A DNA stretch of 64,000 bases, taken from assembly GCA_964590195.1 (NCBI GenBank), contig CAZPWJ010000004.1, forward strand, positions 1-64,000. Direction: 5' to 3'. Shown in pieces: positions 33,803-42,591 of this stretch (its first letter is position 1; every line of letters begins with the position of its first letter). Position numbers and translations under genes: made by a program. This stretch comes from GCA-2731375 sp964590195. GTDB lineage: Bacteria; Pseudomonadota; Alphaproteobacteria; GCA-2731375. The notes beneath the pieces were generated by a model, which saw only the letters and a program-made list of their open reading frames with translations, searched no databases and was not told where the DNA came from.

Positions 33803-35902
33803 TCAGCTCTCCGCCCCGTCGATTTCGATCATGAAATTATCCGCCGCGTCCACTACCAGGCGGTCTTTCGGCCCGACGAACACTGTCGTGGTTAGCTCTT
33901 CCACCAGCAGTGGACCGTCCTGGGCGAAGCCGGGGCGCAGATCGGCGCCGGCATAAACCGGGGTTTCCTGCCAACCGTGGCTGCCGTCCATATAGACTTG
34001 GCGCAGCGCCGTGGGCGCGGGCCGGATATCCGATGAGGGTGCCGGTGTTGGATCGGTAACGTCGATCAGGCCTCGGGCCGTCACGCGTACAGCGGTGATC
34101 TCTATGGTGCCGCCGGGCTGGGTATGGCCATATTGCCGTTGATGGTCCGCGTCGAAAGCAATCCGCACGGCACCTGGGTCAAAGACATCACCGGACGAAA
34201 TGTCCGGCAGGGCCACGCGGATCGACCATAGCTGGCCGCGATAGCGCAGATCCAACTCCCGCTGCACCACCGCCTTGTCGCCGGTGAAGCCTTCCGCGCT
34301 TAGGGCAGCGGCGGCACGGTCGGCCAGGGGCTCGAAGGCCTGTTGCAAGGTGGCGCCATCGACCGTGTCCAGATTGTCAAAATGAACGGCGAGGTAGTCC
34401 TGGCGAATGTCCGTATGCAGCATACCCAGGGCGCAAAAGGCGCCGGCCTGGCGTGGCACGTACGCCTGGCCGCAGCCCAGCGAGCGGGCGACGGAGGCGC
34501 CATGCATGGGGCCGGCGCCGCCCGCCGCCACCAGGGTAAAGCGGCGCGGGTCATGGCCCCGCTGGATTGAGATATGTTCCACCGCATGCAGCAGGTTCTG
34601 TTCCAGCAGCCGAATGATGCCCGCCGCCGCATCCTCGATTGAAATGCCCAAGGGCACGGCGATTTTGCTGTCGATGGCCTGGCGCGCCAGATTGTCATCC
34701 AAGGTTACGCTGCCGCCCGCATAGGGACCGGGGCGCAGACGGCCCAGAACCATGTAGGCATCCGTGACCGTGGGCTGTTCGCCGCCCTTGCCGTAACAGG
34801 CGGGGCCGGGCATGGCGCCAGCACCTTGCGGGCCGACGTGCAGCAAGCCCGCCTCGTCCACATGGGCGATGGTACCGCCGCCCGCGCCGACCGTGTGAAT
34901 TTCCACCGATGGCGTGGCCAGGTGATAGCCGTCGATGTTCAATTCGTCTGTCACGCCCACCTGACCTTCACCCATCAGGGTGACGTCGCAACTGGTGCCG
35001 CCGATTTCCATGGCGATCAGATTGTCGGTTCCGGCTGCCCGGCTGTATAGGCCCAGGGCGCCGACGCCGGCGGCTGGGCCAGAGAGCACCAGATTGACCG
35101 GCCGTTCCGAGACCTGTTCGACCGAGACCGCGCCGCCATTGCTTTGCAGCAGCAAGATCGGCCGGGCCAGGCCGTTGTCGCGCAAATGGCTGTCCAGATC
35201 GCGCAGGTAACCAACCACCTTGGGCGCGATATAGGCGTTAACCACGGCGGTGGACGTGCGTTCGTACTCGCCCATGATCGGCGCGATACGGCTGGATAGC
35301 GAGACCCAGGGGAATGTCTCCAGATGTTCCGCCACCGCATCCTCGTGCACCGGATTGCCATAGCTGTTCAGCAAGGCAACGGCGACAACATCGACCTCTT
35401 CCTCGGCAAAGACCTCCATGGCCGCATCAACATCGCGCAAGGCGACGGGCGCCAGTTCGATGCCATCCTTGTCCAGGCGGCCGTCTACCGGTTGCCGCAG
35501 ATAGCGCGGCACCAGGACATCGGGAAAAGGCGCGCGGTGATCCCACATGTTCTCCCGTATGCCGCGGCGTGCTTCCAGGCTGTCGCGAAAGCCGGTGGTG
35601 GTCAGCAGGCCGACCTTGGCACCCTTTTTCTCGAGAATGGTATTCGTGGCGACGGTGGAGCCGTGAAAGAACAAGGCGCAATGCCCCAGTAAATCAGATA
35701 GCGGGATGGCCAACTGCTCCGCCGCCCGGTTCAGTACCGACATGACGCCTTGGCTGGGATCGGCGGGCACCGAGGGGGCCTTGAACACAAACAGGGCGCC
35801 AGCCTGATCGCGTAACACCATGTCGGTGAAAGTGCCGCCCACATCGACGCCGATGCGCCACGGTGCGATGGGCTGCGCAACTGGTTGAGTTTGCGTCACC
35901 AT
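33803..35902 (-). CDS. hyuA: hydantoinase A / oxoprolinase family subunit
   Basis: A 699-residue HyuA-family subunit with the ATP-binding phosphate loop IGVDVGGTFTDMVLRD near residue 17, TTGFRDSLEARRGIRENMWD, and GGTSCDVTLMGEG with the second phosphate loop, followed by GAGGGTIA. It works with HyuB in ATP-dependent cyclic-amide hydrolysis. As separate A and B genes it differs from eukaryotic 5-oxoprolinase, where both are fused. It overlaps the upstream hpxZ-like gene by seven bases. Confidence 0.94.
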   Translation of the reverse strand: MVTQTQPVAQPIAPWRIGVDVGGTFTDMVLRDQAGALFVFKAPSVPADPSQGVMSVLNRAAEQLAIPLSDLLGHCALFFHGSTVATNTILEKKGAKVGLLTTTGFRDSLEARRGIRENMWDHRAPFPDVLVPRYLRQPVDGRLDKDGIELAPVALRDVDAAMEVFAEEEVDVVAVALLNSYGNPVHEDAVAEHLETFPWVSLSSRIAPIMGEYERTSTAVVNAYIAPKVVGYLRDLDSHLRDNGLARPILLLQSNGGAVSVEQVSERPVNLVLSGPAAGVGALGLYSRAAGTDNLIAMEIGGTSCDVTLMGEGQVGVTDELNIDGYHLATPSVEIHTVGAGGGTIAHVDEAGLLHVGPQGAGAMPGPACYGKGGEQPTVTDAYMVLGRLRPGPYAGGSVTLDDNLARQAIDSKIAVPLGISIEDAAAGIIRLLEQNLLHAVEHISIQRGHDPRRFTLVAAGGAGPMHGASVARSLGCGQAYVPRQAGAFCALGMLHTDIRQDYLAVHFDNLDTVDGATLQQAFEPLADRAAAALSAEGFTGDKAVVQRELDLRYRGQLWSIRVALPDISSGDVFDPGAVRIAFDADHQRQYGHTQPGGTIEITAVRVTARGLIDVTDPTPAPSSDIRPAPTALRQVYMDGSHGWQETPVYAGADLRPGFAQDGPLLVEELTTTVFVGPKDRLVVDAADNFMIEIDGAES

Positions 35903-36300
35903 CTGGGCGCCTTGTCCTGGATAGAGACGTGGGCCGCGACGACCTTCCAGCCCAGGTCAGGAAACTTTACCCAGGTCTGGGATTGCCGGCCCACTTCGTC
36001 CTGATCACGCACCTTGAATTCCAGGTTCACCGTGGCGAAATTGTCGCCCAGGGTCAGAATTTCCAGCCGGCGGCGGACTTCCTTGATGCCGGGGCCCGGC
36101 GCGCGGGAGGTCCGGTGCTTATGGATCTCGTCGAAGCCATAGCCGTTTTCATGCATGGCATAGCGGATCGTCCTGGGACTGTTCCAAAATGTGTTGTCCA
36201 AAACATCTACATTCTTGTCGATCAAGGCTTGTTCATACTCTTCGAACAGGGCGCTAATCTCCGCCACCACCGCCGGATCGTTTTCGACTAATTCGCTCAA
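35896..36300 (-). CDS. HpxZ-like (DUF3225/AtzH-type) protein, TTG start
   Basis: A 134-residue SnoaL/NTF2-fold protein reading LVENDPAVVAEISALFEEYEQALIDKNVDVLD, FWNSPRTIRYAMHENGYGFDEI and ATVNLEFKVRDQDEVGRQSQTWVKF, the features of HpxZ of the oxalurate pathway and of AtzH. No ATG lies near the conserved N-terminus; the TTG at 36298-36300 overlaps the amidase stop as TTGA and is preceded by GGAGA, so it is the likely start. In related clusters the protein accompanies an amidase, as here. Role probably structural or accessory. Confidence 0.8.
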   Translation of the reverse strand: MSELVENDPAVVAEISALFEEYEQALIDKNVDVLDNTFWNSPRTIRYAMHENGYGFDEIHKHRTSRAPGPGIKEVRRRLEILTLGDNFATVNLEFKVRDQDEVGRQSQTWVKFPDLGWKVVAAHVSIQDKAPRW

Positions 36301-37487
36301 CTTGCTGTCTCCATCGCTTTTGCCAGTGCCACCAATTGGGCATCCGTGCCCCAGCGGCCAATGATTGATATGCCCATGGGCAGCCCATCCAGGGTTGCGC
36401 CGGGAATTGAAACCTGTGGTACGCCGGTCAGGCCGCCATGGCTGCACAGGCAGGCGATCTGCATGCGCAGCGGATCCGTCTGGCTGATCGGCAGGCCTTT
36501 CATCGGCGCCGGAAATGGTGTTGTCGGCAAACAGATAACCGTGCCCGGCGCCAACAGGTAATTCAGCCTGGCGCGGGCTTCCTGGCGCATCATATCGGCC
36601 CAGTCCCGTTCTGCTTGAGGAATTGTGGCGGCGGCGGCCAGACCGCGGGCAACGGAATAAGCCATGGCCGGGTTGGCCTCATCCAGCCAGTCCTTGAAGG
36701 TCAGCCAGCCTTCATAGGGCTGCAAGGTACGTTGCGCCTTGGCCCAGGTACTTAGACCGGGTGGTGCCATGACCTCTTCCTCGACCAATCCCACCAGCTC
36801 GCTCAATCTTTCGATCATGGGACGAAGCGCCGCTCGTATCCTGCCGTCGGTAAAGCCAAAGGCGTCGACGGCGACGATCAGGCGGTCGGGCAGGCCGTCG
36901 GGAATAGCCTCCTCCAGCATCACGGCGGAGGCCTTGGCAAAGGTTTCGCCGCTCCGGGCGAACCAGCCGGTGGTATCCGAACTGGGCGCCTGGGGCATCA
37001 TGCCGCTTAGATCCAGGCGGCCATGGGTCGGGCGGATGCCGTACAGGCCGCAAAAACTGGCAGGCACCCGTACCGAGCCGCCTGTGTCCGTGCCCAGCGC
37101 AATGTCGCACATGCCCGCCGCTACCGCCGCCGCCGAGCCGGCGGAGGAGCCGCCCGGCACCCGGTCCGGCGCGGCGCTGTTCACCGGCGTGCCGTGAAAG
37201 ATGTTCTCGCCCAAAATGCCCAGCGAGACCTCGTCGGTGATTGATTTGCCGATTAAATCCGCGCCGCCATCCAACAGCGTTTGCACCGCCCATGCATGTT
37301 CCTTGGCGGGACCAAGGTTGCCCGGCCAATCGGGATTGCCGCCGCCCGTGGGATGGCCCGCCACATCGAACAGATCCTTGGCCACGAAGGTCATTCCGGA
37401 CAATGGCCCGCCCGGCGCACCATCGAAATGCACGAAGGTGCCGGGGACCAGGGCGCCGACGGTGTCGGCAACAGGCGAATTCGGCAC
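36297..37487 (-). CDS. amidase signature family hydrolase
   Basis: A 396-residue amidase. The catalytic Lys is in TFVAKDLFDV, and the Gly/Ser-rich region VPGGSSAGSAAAVAAG carries the cis-Ser, with the nucleophile Ser in GTDTGGSVRVPASFCGLYGIRPTHGR. The size and the HpxZ-like neighbour place it near AtzE/HpxY-like amidases. In this operon it could cleave an N-carbamoyl or other amide released by the hydantoinase. The start is a GTG at 37487, only three bases after the stop of the upstream gene, with GGGGGA before it. Confidence 0.9.
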   Translation of the reverse strand: MPNSPVADTVGALVPGTFVHFDGAPGGPLSGMTFVAKDLFDVAGHPTGGGNPDWPGNLGPAKEHAWAVQTLLDGGADLIGKSITDEVSLGILGENIFHGTPVNSAAPDRVPGGSSAGSAAAVAAGMCDIALGTDTGGSVRVPASFCGLYGIRPTHGRLDLSGMMPQAPSSDTTGWFARSGETFAKASAVMLEEAIPDGLPDRLIVAVDAFGFTDGRIRAALRPMIERLSELVGLVEEEVMAPPGLSTWAKAQRTLQPYEGWLTFKDWLDEANPAMAYSVARGLAAAATIPQAERDWADMMRQEARARLNYLLAPGTVICLPTTPFPAPMKGLPISQTDPLRMQIACLCSHGGLTGVPQVSIPGATLDGLPMGISIIGRWGTDAQLVALAKAMETAS

Positions 37488-37490
37488 GGC

Positions 37491-38504
37491 CTAGTCCCCC
37501 AGCAGCTCTTGCACGGCGCCGCGGATGTGCTCTTCGTCTTCGGCGTTATCCAGGGGATTGCCGGCGCGGTGGCCCCAGATGGACTCGATGGGCCGGTATT
37601 CCCCGTTTGGCATTTGGGCGCATTCGATCTCGCTATCCTCGGGCGTGAAATAAAGATCCGTACGCGACGGCATGATCATGGCGCGGGCCCTGATGGCGCC
37701 CAGGGCGGCGGCCAGATCGCCGTTATAAATCTCGTTGTCGGAAATATCGGAATCGTACCACACCGCCAGCATGGCAAGCAGATCATCGCCATTACGGCGC
37801 AGGAAGTTCGCCTCCCAGCCGCGCACCAGATAATCCTCCAGCGAGGCAAAGCCAAGCTCCAGATGCTTTTCCTGGCGATAGAAGGCCTGGCTCATGGCCC
37901 AGCCGGCATATAAACGCCCCATGGCGCGCAGGCCGCGAACGGGCCGGGCGGTGAAGCCGCCTTCCTGCCAGGCCGGATCGGCGGTCAAGGTGGCGCGCAC
38001 GCCTTCCAGAAAGACCTTGTTATGGGGCGTGGTGCGGGCCGAGCCGCAGACGGCGCAGATATTGCTGACCTGATCGGGGAATATGGCACCCCAATGCAGG
38101 GCCTGTTGCGCGCCCATTGACCAGCCATAGACCAGCTTCAAGTGTTCAATGCCGAATACCTCTGCCAGCATACGGTGCTGGGCCTGCACGTTGTCCCAAT
38201 GGCTGAACCTGGGAAAGCGGCCCATGCCATAGGGCTCCGCCATGTTGGAGGGGGAGGACGAGAGCCCATTGCCGAACATATTTGGGATGATGATGAAATA
38301 TTTCTCCGGATCCAGAATGCCTCCCCGACGGATCAACCATTCGATATCCATATGCTGGGCGCCGTACGAAGTGGGATAGAGCAGCACATTTGATTTATCG
38401 GCCGCCAACTTGCCATAGGTCTGATAGGTCAGCTGCGCGTTGGGCAGGGTCATGCCCCGTTGCAGGCGCAGATTGCCCAGCTCGAAAACCTTGTAGTCAT
38501 TCAT
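37491..38504 (-). CDS. homoserine O-acetyltransferase-like alpha/beta hydrolase
   Basis: A 337-residue alpha/beta hydrolase of the MetX-like family. The nucleophile elbow is VYGWSMGAQQALHWG, the Asp is in MIMPSRTDLYFTPED and the His in SIWGHRAGNP. ITYQTYGKL-like LTYQTYGKLAADKSNVLLYPTSYG and NMFGNGLSSSPS correspond to the MetX N-terminus. The genomic setting is catabolic, so it may be a hydrolase or acyltransferase for an operon intermediate rather than methionine synthesis. ATG 38504 is chosen because GGAGGGAG lies just upstream. It is the first gene of the seven-gene operon. Confidence 0.87.
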   Translation of the reverse strand: MNDYKVFELGNLRLQRGMTLPNAQLTYQTYGKLAADKSNVLLYPTSYGAQHMDIEWLIRRGGILDPEKYFIIIPNMFGNGLSSSPSNMAEPYGMGRFPRFSHWDNVQAQHRMLAEVFGIEHLKLVYGWSMGAQQALHWGAIFPDQVSNICAVCGSARTTPHNKVFLEGVRATLTADPAWQEGGFTARPVRGLRAMGRLYAGWAMSQAFYRQEKHLELGFASLEDYLVRGWEANFLRRNGDDLLAMLAVWYDSDISDNEIYNGDLAAALGAIRARAMIMPSRTDLYFTPEDSEIECAQMPNGEYRPIESIWGHRAGNPLDNAEDEEHIRGAVQELLGD

Positions 38505-38597
38505 ATTATTGCTCCCTCCGCCGCTTATCCTATCGCTACGGGCCCCAGTGGTCCAATATGATCGCCTGTAATTCGACTCAAGGAAGGTCCGATAGTC

Positions 38598-40511
38598 ATG
38601 ACCAAGCCAAGACCAGCCACGCCCACCACCCAGGCCGCGCAACAGAGCGTGTTGGCCCGGTTGCCGTTTTCAGACCGCGACGATTTTGAACAAGCCCAGC
38701 GCGGCTTTATTGCCGCCGTGCCTGATGGCCAGGTCCAGAATGCGCGCGGTGCCGAGCTTTGGGATTTGCAGGCGTATGATTTTCTCAACGAAGCCGAGGC
38801 GCCGGATACGGTCAATCCCAGCCTGTGGCGCATGGCGCGGCTAAACATGAATAATGGCCTCTACAAGGTGTGCGAGCGGGTCTATCAACTGCGCGGCATT
38901 GATCTGGCCAATATGACGATTGTTGAAGGCGACAGCGGTCTGATCATTATCGACCCCATGACCACGGCGGAGGTCGCCCGTGCCGGATTGGATCTGTATT
39001 ACGCTCACCGTCCGCAAAAGCCGGTTGTCTGCGTGATCTACTCTCACAGCCATGTCGACCATTACGGCGGTGCCATGGGCGTGGCCAGCGCCGAGGAGGC
39101 CGCCGCCGGCAAGGTCAGCGTGATCGCGCCGGATCAGTTCGTTGAGGAGCTAAGTGGCGAAAACGTCATCGCCGGCAATGCCATGATGCGCCGAGCACAG
39201 TTCCAGTTCGGCGGTTTGTTGCGCAAAGGCGCGCGCGGCCAGGTTGATGCCGGTCTGGGCAAGGTCACGGCGCGGGGCCGGGTGACGCTGATCGCGCCGA
39301 CGATGGTGATAACCGAGCCGCGGGAAACGCACACCATTGACGGTGTTGAAATTATCTTCCAACTGGCGCCGGATTCAGAGGCGCCGGCGGAAATGCATAT
39401 GTTTCTGCCGCAATTCGGCGTTTTGAACATGGCGGAGAACTGCACCCGCCTGCTGCATAATTTCATTCCCTTCCGCGGCTCCGTGGTGCGCGATCCGCGC
39501 ATCTGGTCGCGGCACATTGCTGACGCCATGGCGATGTTTGGCGCGCAGACCGACGTCTTGATCTGTCAGCATCACTGGCCCACCTGGGGCCGCGACGAGG
39601 TCCGGGCCTACCTGGAGAAACAGCGGGATCTGTACAAGTATATCCACGATCAAACGGTCCGGCTGATGAATCATGGCCTTAATCGGGAGGAAATCGCCGA
39701 GGAATTGGAACTGCCGCCCGGCCTGGATCAGGAATGGTCCGTGCGCGGTTACTACGGCAGCGTCAGCCACAATGCCAAGGCGGTCTATCAGCGTTACCTC
39801 AGCTGGTACGATGCCAACCCGGCCAATCTGAACCAGTTGCCCCGGCGCGAGGCCGGGCAAAAGATGGTGGAATATATGGGTGGGGCCGAGGCCTTGCTCA
39901 TCCGGGCGCAGGCCGACTTTGAAGCCGGGGAATACCGGTGGGTGGCCCAGGTGTTGAGCCATCTAGTCTTTGCCGAGCCGGAAAACCTGGATGGCCGTGC
40001 CTTATTGGCGGATACTTTTGAACAACTCGGCTATCAGGCCGAAAGCGCCACCTGGCGCAACGCCTATCTGTACGGCGCCCAGGAACTGCGCCACGGTTTG
40101 GCCAAGCTACCGCCGCGCCGGATGATCAGCCCGGATATGCTGACCGCGCTGACCGGCGGCGCTTTGTTTGATTTCATGGCGGTGCGCCTGAATGGCGCCA
40201 AGGCCGCCGGGCTGCATTGGCGGATCAATTGGCACTTGAGTGATATTGACGAGCGCCTGATGATGAATTTGCAGAATTGCACCATGACCTACATGCCCGG
40301 CGAGGCGTCGGACGATGCAATTGCCGCCGTGCGGGTCAGCCGCGAGGTGCTGGTCGCCCTGAACGTGCGCAAGACCAGCGTGGCCGAGGCGTTGGCCGCC
40401 GGTGAACTGGAAATTGAAGGCGATGCAACCGTCGTTGAACGGCTTTTCGAAATGCTTGATGATTTCCATATGATGTTCGACGTGGTCGCGCCCAGCCTCA
40501 AGGGGGAATGA
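38598..40511 (+). CDS. alkyl/aryl-sulfatase (metallo-beta-lactamase fold, SdsA1/BDS1 type)
   Basis: A 637-residue zinc-dependent sulfatase. The metal-binding HSHVDH is at residues 150-155, followed by YGG. ENCTRLLHNFIPFRG is a family block, and the C-terminal SCP2-like domain begins near residue 520. Such enzymes release sulfate and an alcohol from alkyl sulfates. No signal peptide is visible, unlike secreted SdsA1, so it probably acts in the cytoplasm. GGAAGG precedes the start. It is the first of three co-directional genes with an oxidoreductase and a dioxygenase. Confidence 0.92.
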   Translation: MTKPRPATPTTQAAQQSVLARLPFSDRDDFEQAQRGFIAAVPDGQVQNARGAELWDLQAYDFLNEAEAPDTVNPSLWRMARLNMNNGLYKVCERVYQLRGIDLANMTIVEGDSGLIIIDPMTTAEVARAGLDLYYAHRPQKPVVCVIYSHSHVDHYGGAMGVASAEEAAAGKVSVIAPDQFVEELSGENVIAGNAMMRRAQFQFGGLLRKGARGQVDAGLGKVTARGRVTLIAPTMVITEPRETHTIDGVEIIFQLAPDSEAPAEMHMFLPQFGVLNMAENCTRLLHNFIPFRGSVVRDPRIWSRHIADAMAMFGAQTDVLICQHHWPTWGRDEVRAYLEKQRDLYKYIHDQTVRLMNHGLNREEIAEELELPPGLDQEWSVRGYYGSVSHNAKAVYQRYLSWYDANPANLNQLPRREAGQKMVEYMGGAEALLIRAQADFEAGEYRWVAQVLSHLVFAEPENLDGRALLADTFEQLGYQAESATWRNAYLYGAQELRHGLAKLPPRRMISPDMLTALTGGALFDFMAVRLNGAKAAGLHWRINWHLSDIDERLMMNLQNCTMTYMPGEASDDAIAAVRVSREVLVALNVRKTSVAEALAAGELEIEGDATVVERLFEMLDDFHMMFDVVAPSLKGE

Positions 40512-40515
40512 TAAA

Positions 40516-41490
40516 ATGGCTGAAAAAATACATACCATTGGGGTGATCGGCCTTGGCATCATGGGCCGGCGCATGATCACTAATGTGGTCAAGCATTCCC
40601 GCCTGGCCATCGCCGGTGCCTGGGATCCGGACGCCCAGGCTTGCGCGGATGCGGCGGCGGAGACACCGGGCCTGGAAATCATGGCTGATGCGGACGCGGT
40701 CATTGCCGCCGCCGATCTGGTCTATGTCGCCACGCCGCCGTTGTGGCACCGGGACTATGCGGATCGTGCCATGGCGGCGGACAAACCGCTGTTTTGCGAA
40801 AAGCCCCTGGGCATTGATATCGAAAGCAGCCGTGATCTGGTGGCCGCACTTGATGACAGCTACACGCCCAACGTGGTGAACTTCATCCAGGCCTCCTCCC
40901 GCGCCGTGACCCTGACCAAGGAGCGTATCGACAGCGGCGCCCTGGGCGAGATCATCGGCGTTGATATCATCGTGCATTTCACGCGCTGGCCACGGGATTG
41001 GCAGGCGGATGCGGATTGGCTGCGCTTTCGCGACCAGGGCGGCTATACCCGCGAGGTGCTTTCGCACTTCATCTTTGTCACTCAGCGCCTGTTGGGCCCG
41101 GCCACGTTGATCACCTCCTGTCCGGTCTACCAGGACGACCCCGAATTGTGCGAGACGCATATTTTGGCGGTGCTCGATTGCGCCGGCGTGCCTGTGTCGG
41201 TGCTGGGGTCCAGCGGTGGCGCGGGACCGGACCGGGTGGAAATGACCGTCTGGGGCAGTGAACGCAGTCACCGTCTGCATGATTGGTTCTTCCTGCAATC
41301 CAGCGATGGCGGCGAATGGCTCCAGGAGTTTCCGGAGGTCGAGGATCCTCGCGTTGAAGGTTTTGGCTTGCAATTGGATAACGTGGCGGCTTGGATGGAT
41401 GGCCAGCCCAACGTCCTGGCCAGTGCGGCTGATGCCCTGGGGGTACAGGAACTGGTCGAAGCCATGTTGGGGGCGGAAATAGGGGAGTAG
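40516..41490 (+). CDS. Gfo/Idh/MocA family oxidoreductase
   Basis: A 324-residue NAD(P)-dependent dehydrogenase with the Rossmann glycine loop GVIGLGIMGRRM at residues 8-19 and EKPLGIDIESS, which carries the conserved catalytic Lys of the family. It would oxidise or reduce a cyclic polyol, sugar or related alcohol. It is translationally close to the sulfatase (four-base gap) and TauD-like (five-base gap) genes, so it may act on the alcohol or aldehyde freed from a sulfate ester. Substrate unknown. Confidence 0.9.
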   Translation: MAEKIHTIGVIGLGIMGRRMITNVVKHSRLAIAGAWDPDAQACADAAAETPGLEIMADADAVIAAADLVYVATPPLWHRDYADRAMAADKPLFCEKPLGIDIESSRDLVAALDDSYTPNVVNFIQASSRAVTLTKERIDSGALGEIIGVDIIVHFTRWPRDWQADADWLRFRDQGGYTREVLSHFIFVTQRLLGPATLITSCPVYQDDPELCETHILAVLDCAGVPVSVLGSSGGAGPDRVEMTVWGSERSHRLHDWFFLQSSDGGEWLQEFPEVEDPRVEGFGLQLDNVAAWMDGQPNVLASAADALGVQELVEAMLGAEIGE

Positions 41491-41495
41491 ACGGA

Positions 41496-42560
41496 ATGGT
41501 GGGGGAAGATTTCGCGGCCATCGAGGGGGATTGTGCCTGGCTGGGCGCGGACATGTCGGACAACCCGCGCTGGCGGTTTGTTTTGTCCAGCGAGGATGTC
41601 GCCGAGTTAAGGGCTGCCTGCGACGCTGTCCGGCAACGCGGCATCCCGTGGGAACAGATGACAAAAGCGGATTTTCCGCTTCCCAGTCTCAGCGCCAAGT
41701 TTGCCCAAATGGCCGAGGAGCTGGAACATGGCAGCGGCCTGGCCAATCTGTCGGGCCTGCCGGTGGAAGAATTCGGCGATGGTCTGCGTCATGTCTGGTA
41801 CGGCATCGGCCTGCATATGGGCCAGCCGGTGGAACAGGACAGCAATGGCCTGCTGATGCGCGATATCCAGGACGAGAGCCAGGATACCGATACCCTTTTC
41901 AATCACAAGCTGACGGCCCGGGACGGCAGCACTTTTACCTCGTCCAAGGCGCGCACCCTGTCCAATAACCTGTTGCGCTTTCATACCGACCGCACGGACG
42001 TGGTGGCGTTGCTATGTCTGCGCCAGGCAGCGAAGGGCGGGGTCAGCCGCATCGCGTCCTCGGCCACGGTGCACAACATCATGCTGCAGCGGCACCCGGA
42101 CCTGGCGGCGCTATTATATAGCCCCTATCACCGCTCCCGCCTGGGTGAGGAGCGCGGCGGCGAGGCCATGAGCTATGCCCTGCCCGTATTCGGACAGCGC
42201 GATGGTCGCTTTACCTCGCATTATTCGCGGACTTACGTGGAAGCGGCCCAGGAAATGCCCGGTGTTCCGGCCATGGAGGACCGCCATTGGCGCGCCTTGG
42301 ACGTCTTGAGCGAACTGGCGGACGAGTTGTGCATGGAGATGACCATGCAGGCCGGCGATATGCAATTCATCAACAACCATGTGATCTATCACGCCCGCAC
42401 GGCCTATGAAGACCATCCCGGCAGCAGCATCGATCAACGCCGTTGCCTGCACCGTTTGTGGCTGTCCATGCCCAACAGCCGGCCCTTGCCGGAAGATCAC
42501 GCGGTGCTATGGCAAAATGTCGAGGCGGGCGCCCTGCGCGGCGGAATTATGCAGGGCTAG
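41496..42560 (+). CDS. TauD/TfdA family Fe(II)/2-oxoglutarate dioxygenase
   Basis: A 354-residue dioxygenase. The facial triad appears as His163 and Asp165 (RFHTDRTD) and His299 (VIYHARTAYED); an Arg in RRCLHRLWLS would bind 2-oxoglutarate. This family hydroxylates carbons next to sulfonate, sulfate ester, amine or ether groups, leading to fragmentation. With an alkylsulfatase in the same operon, an alkyl-sulfate or sulfonate substrate is a fair guess. It ends next to a convergent VOC gene, with a 12-base tandem repeat between their stops. Confidence 0.9.
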   Translation: MVGEDFAAIEGDCAWLGADMSDNPRWRFVLSSEDVAELRAACDAVRQRGIPWEQMTKADFPLPSLSAKFAQMAEELEHGSGLANLSGLPVEEFGDGLRHVWYGIGLHMGQPVEQDSNGLLMRDIQDESQDTDTLFNHKLTARDGSTFTSSKARTLSNNLLRFHTDRTDVVALLCLRQAAKGGVSRIASSATVHNIMLQRHPDLAALLYSPYHRSRLGEERGGEAMSYALPVFGQRDGRFTSHYSRTYVEAAQEMPGVPAMEDRHWRALDVLSELADELCMEMTMQAGDMQFINNHVIYHARTAYEDHPGSSIDQRRCLHRLWLSMPNSRPLPEDHAVLWQNVEAGALRGGIMQG

Positions 42561-42567
42561 GATGCCG

Positions 42568-42591
42568 GCCTAAGCGGGTGCCTAAGCGGGT
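42568..42591. repeat. 12-bp perfect tandem duplication spanning the stop of the VOC gene
   Basis: GCCTAAGCGGGT occurs twice in succession (42568-42579, 42580-42591). On the minus strand each copy carries CCCGCTTAGGC, so the stop codon TAG of the VOC gene at 42582-42584 is duplicated 12 bases on. Confidence 0.85.

Noticed and set aside
32068..35902. 5-oxoprolinase as the definite function for HyuA/HyuB
   Set aside because: The subunits are shared by hydantoinase, N-methylhydantoinase, oxoprolinase and acetone carboxylase-like groups; the sequence does not decide.
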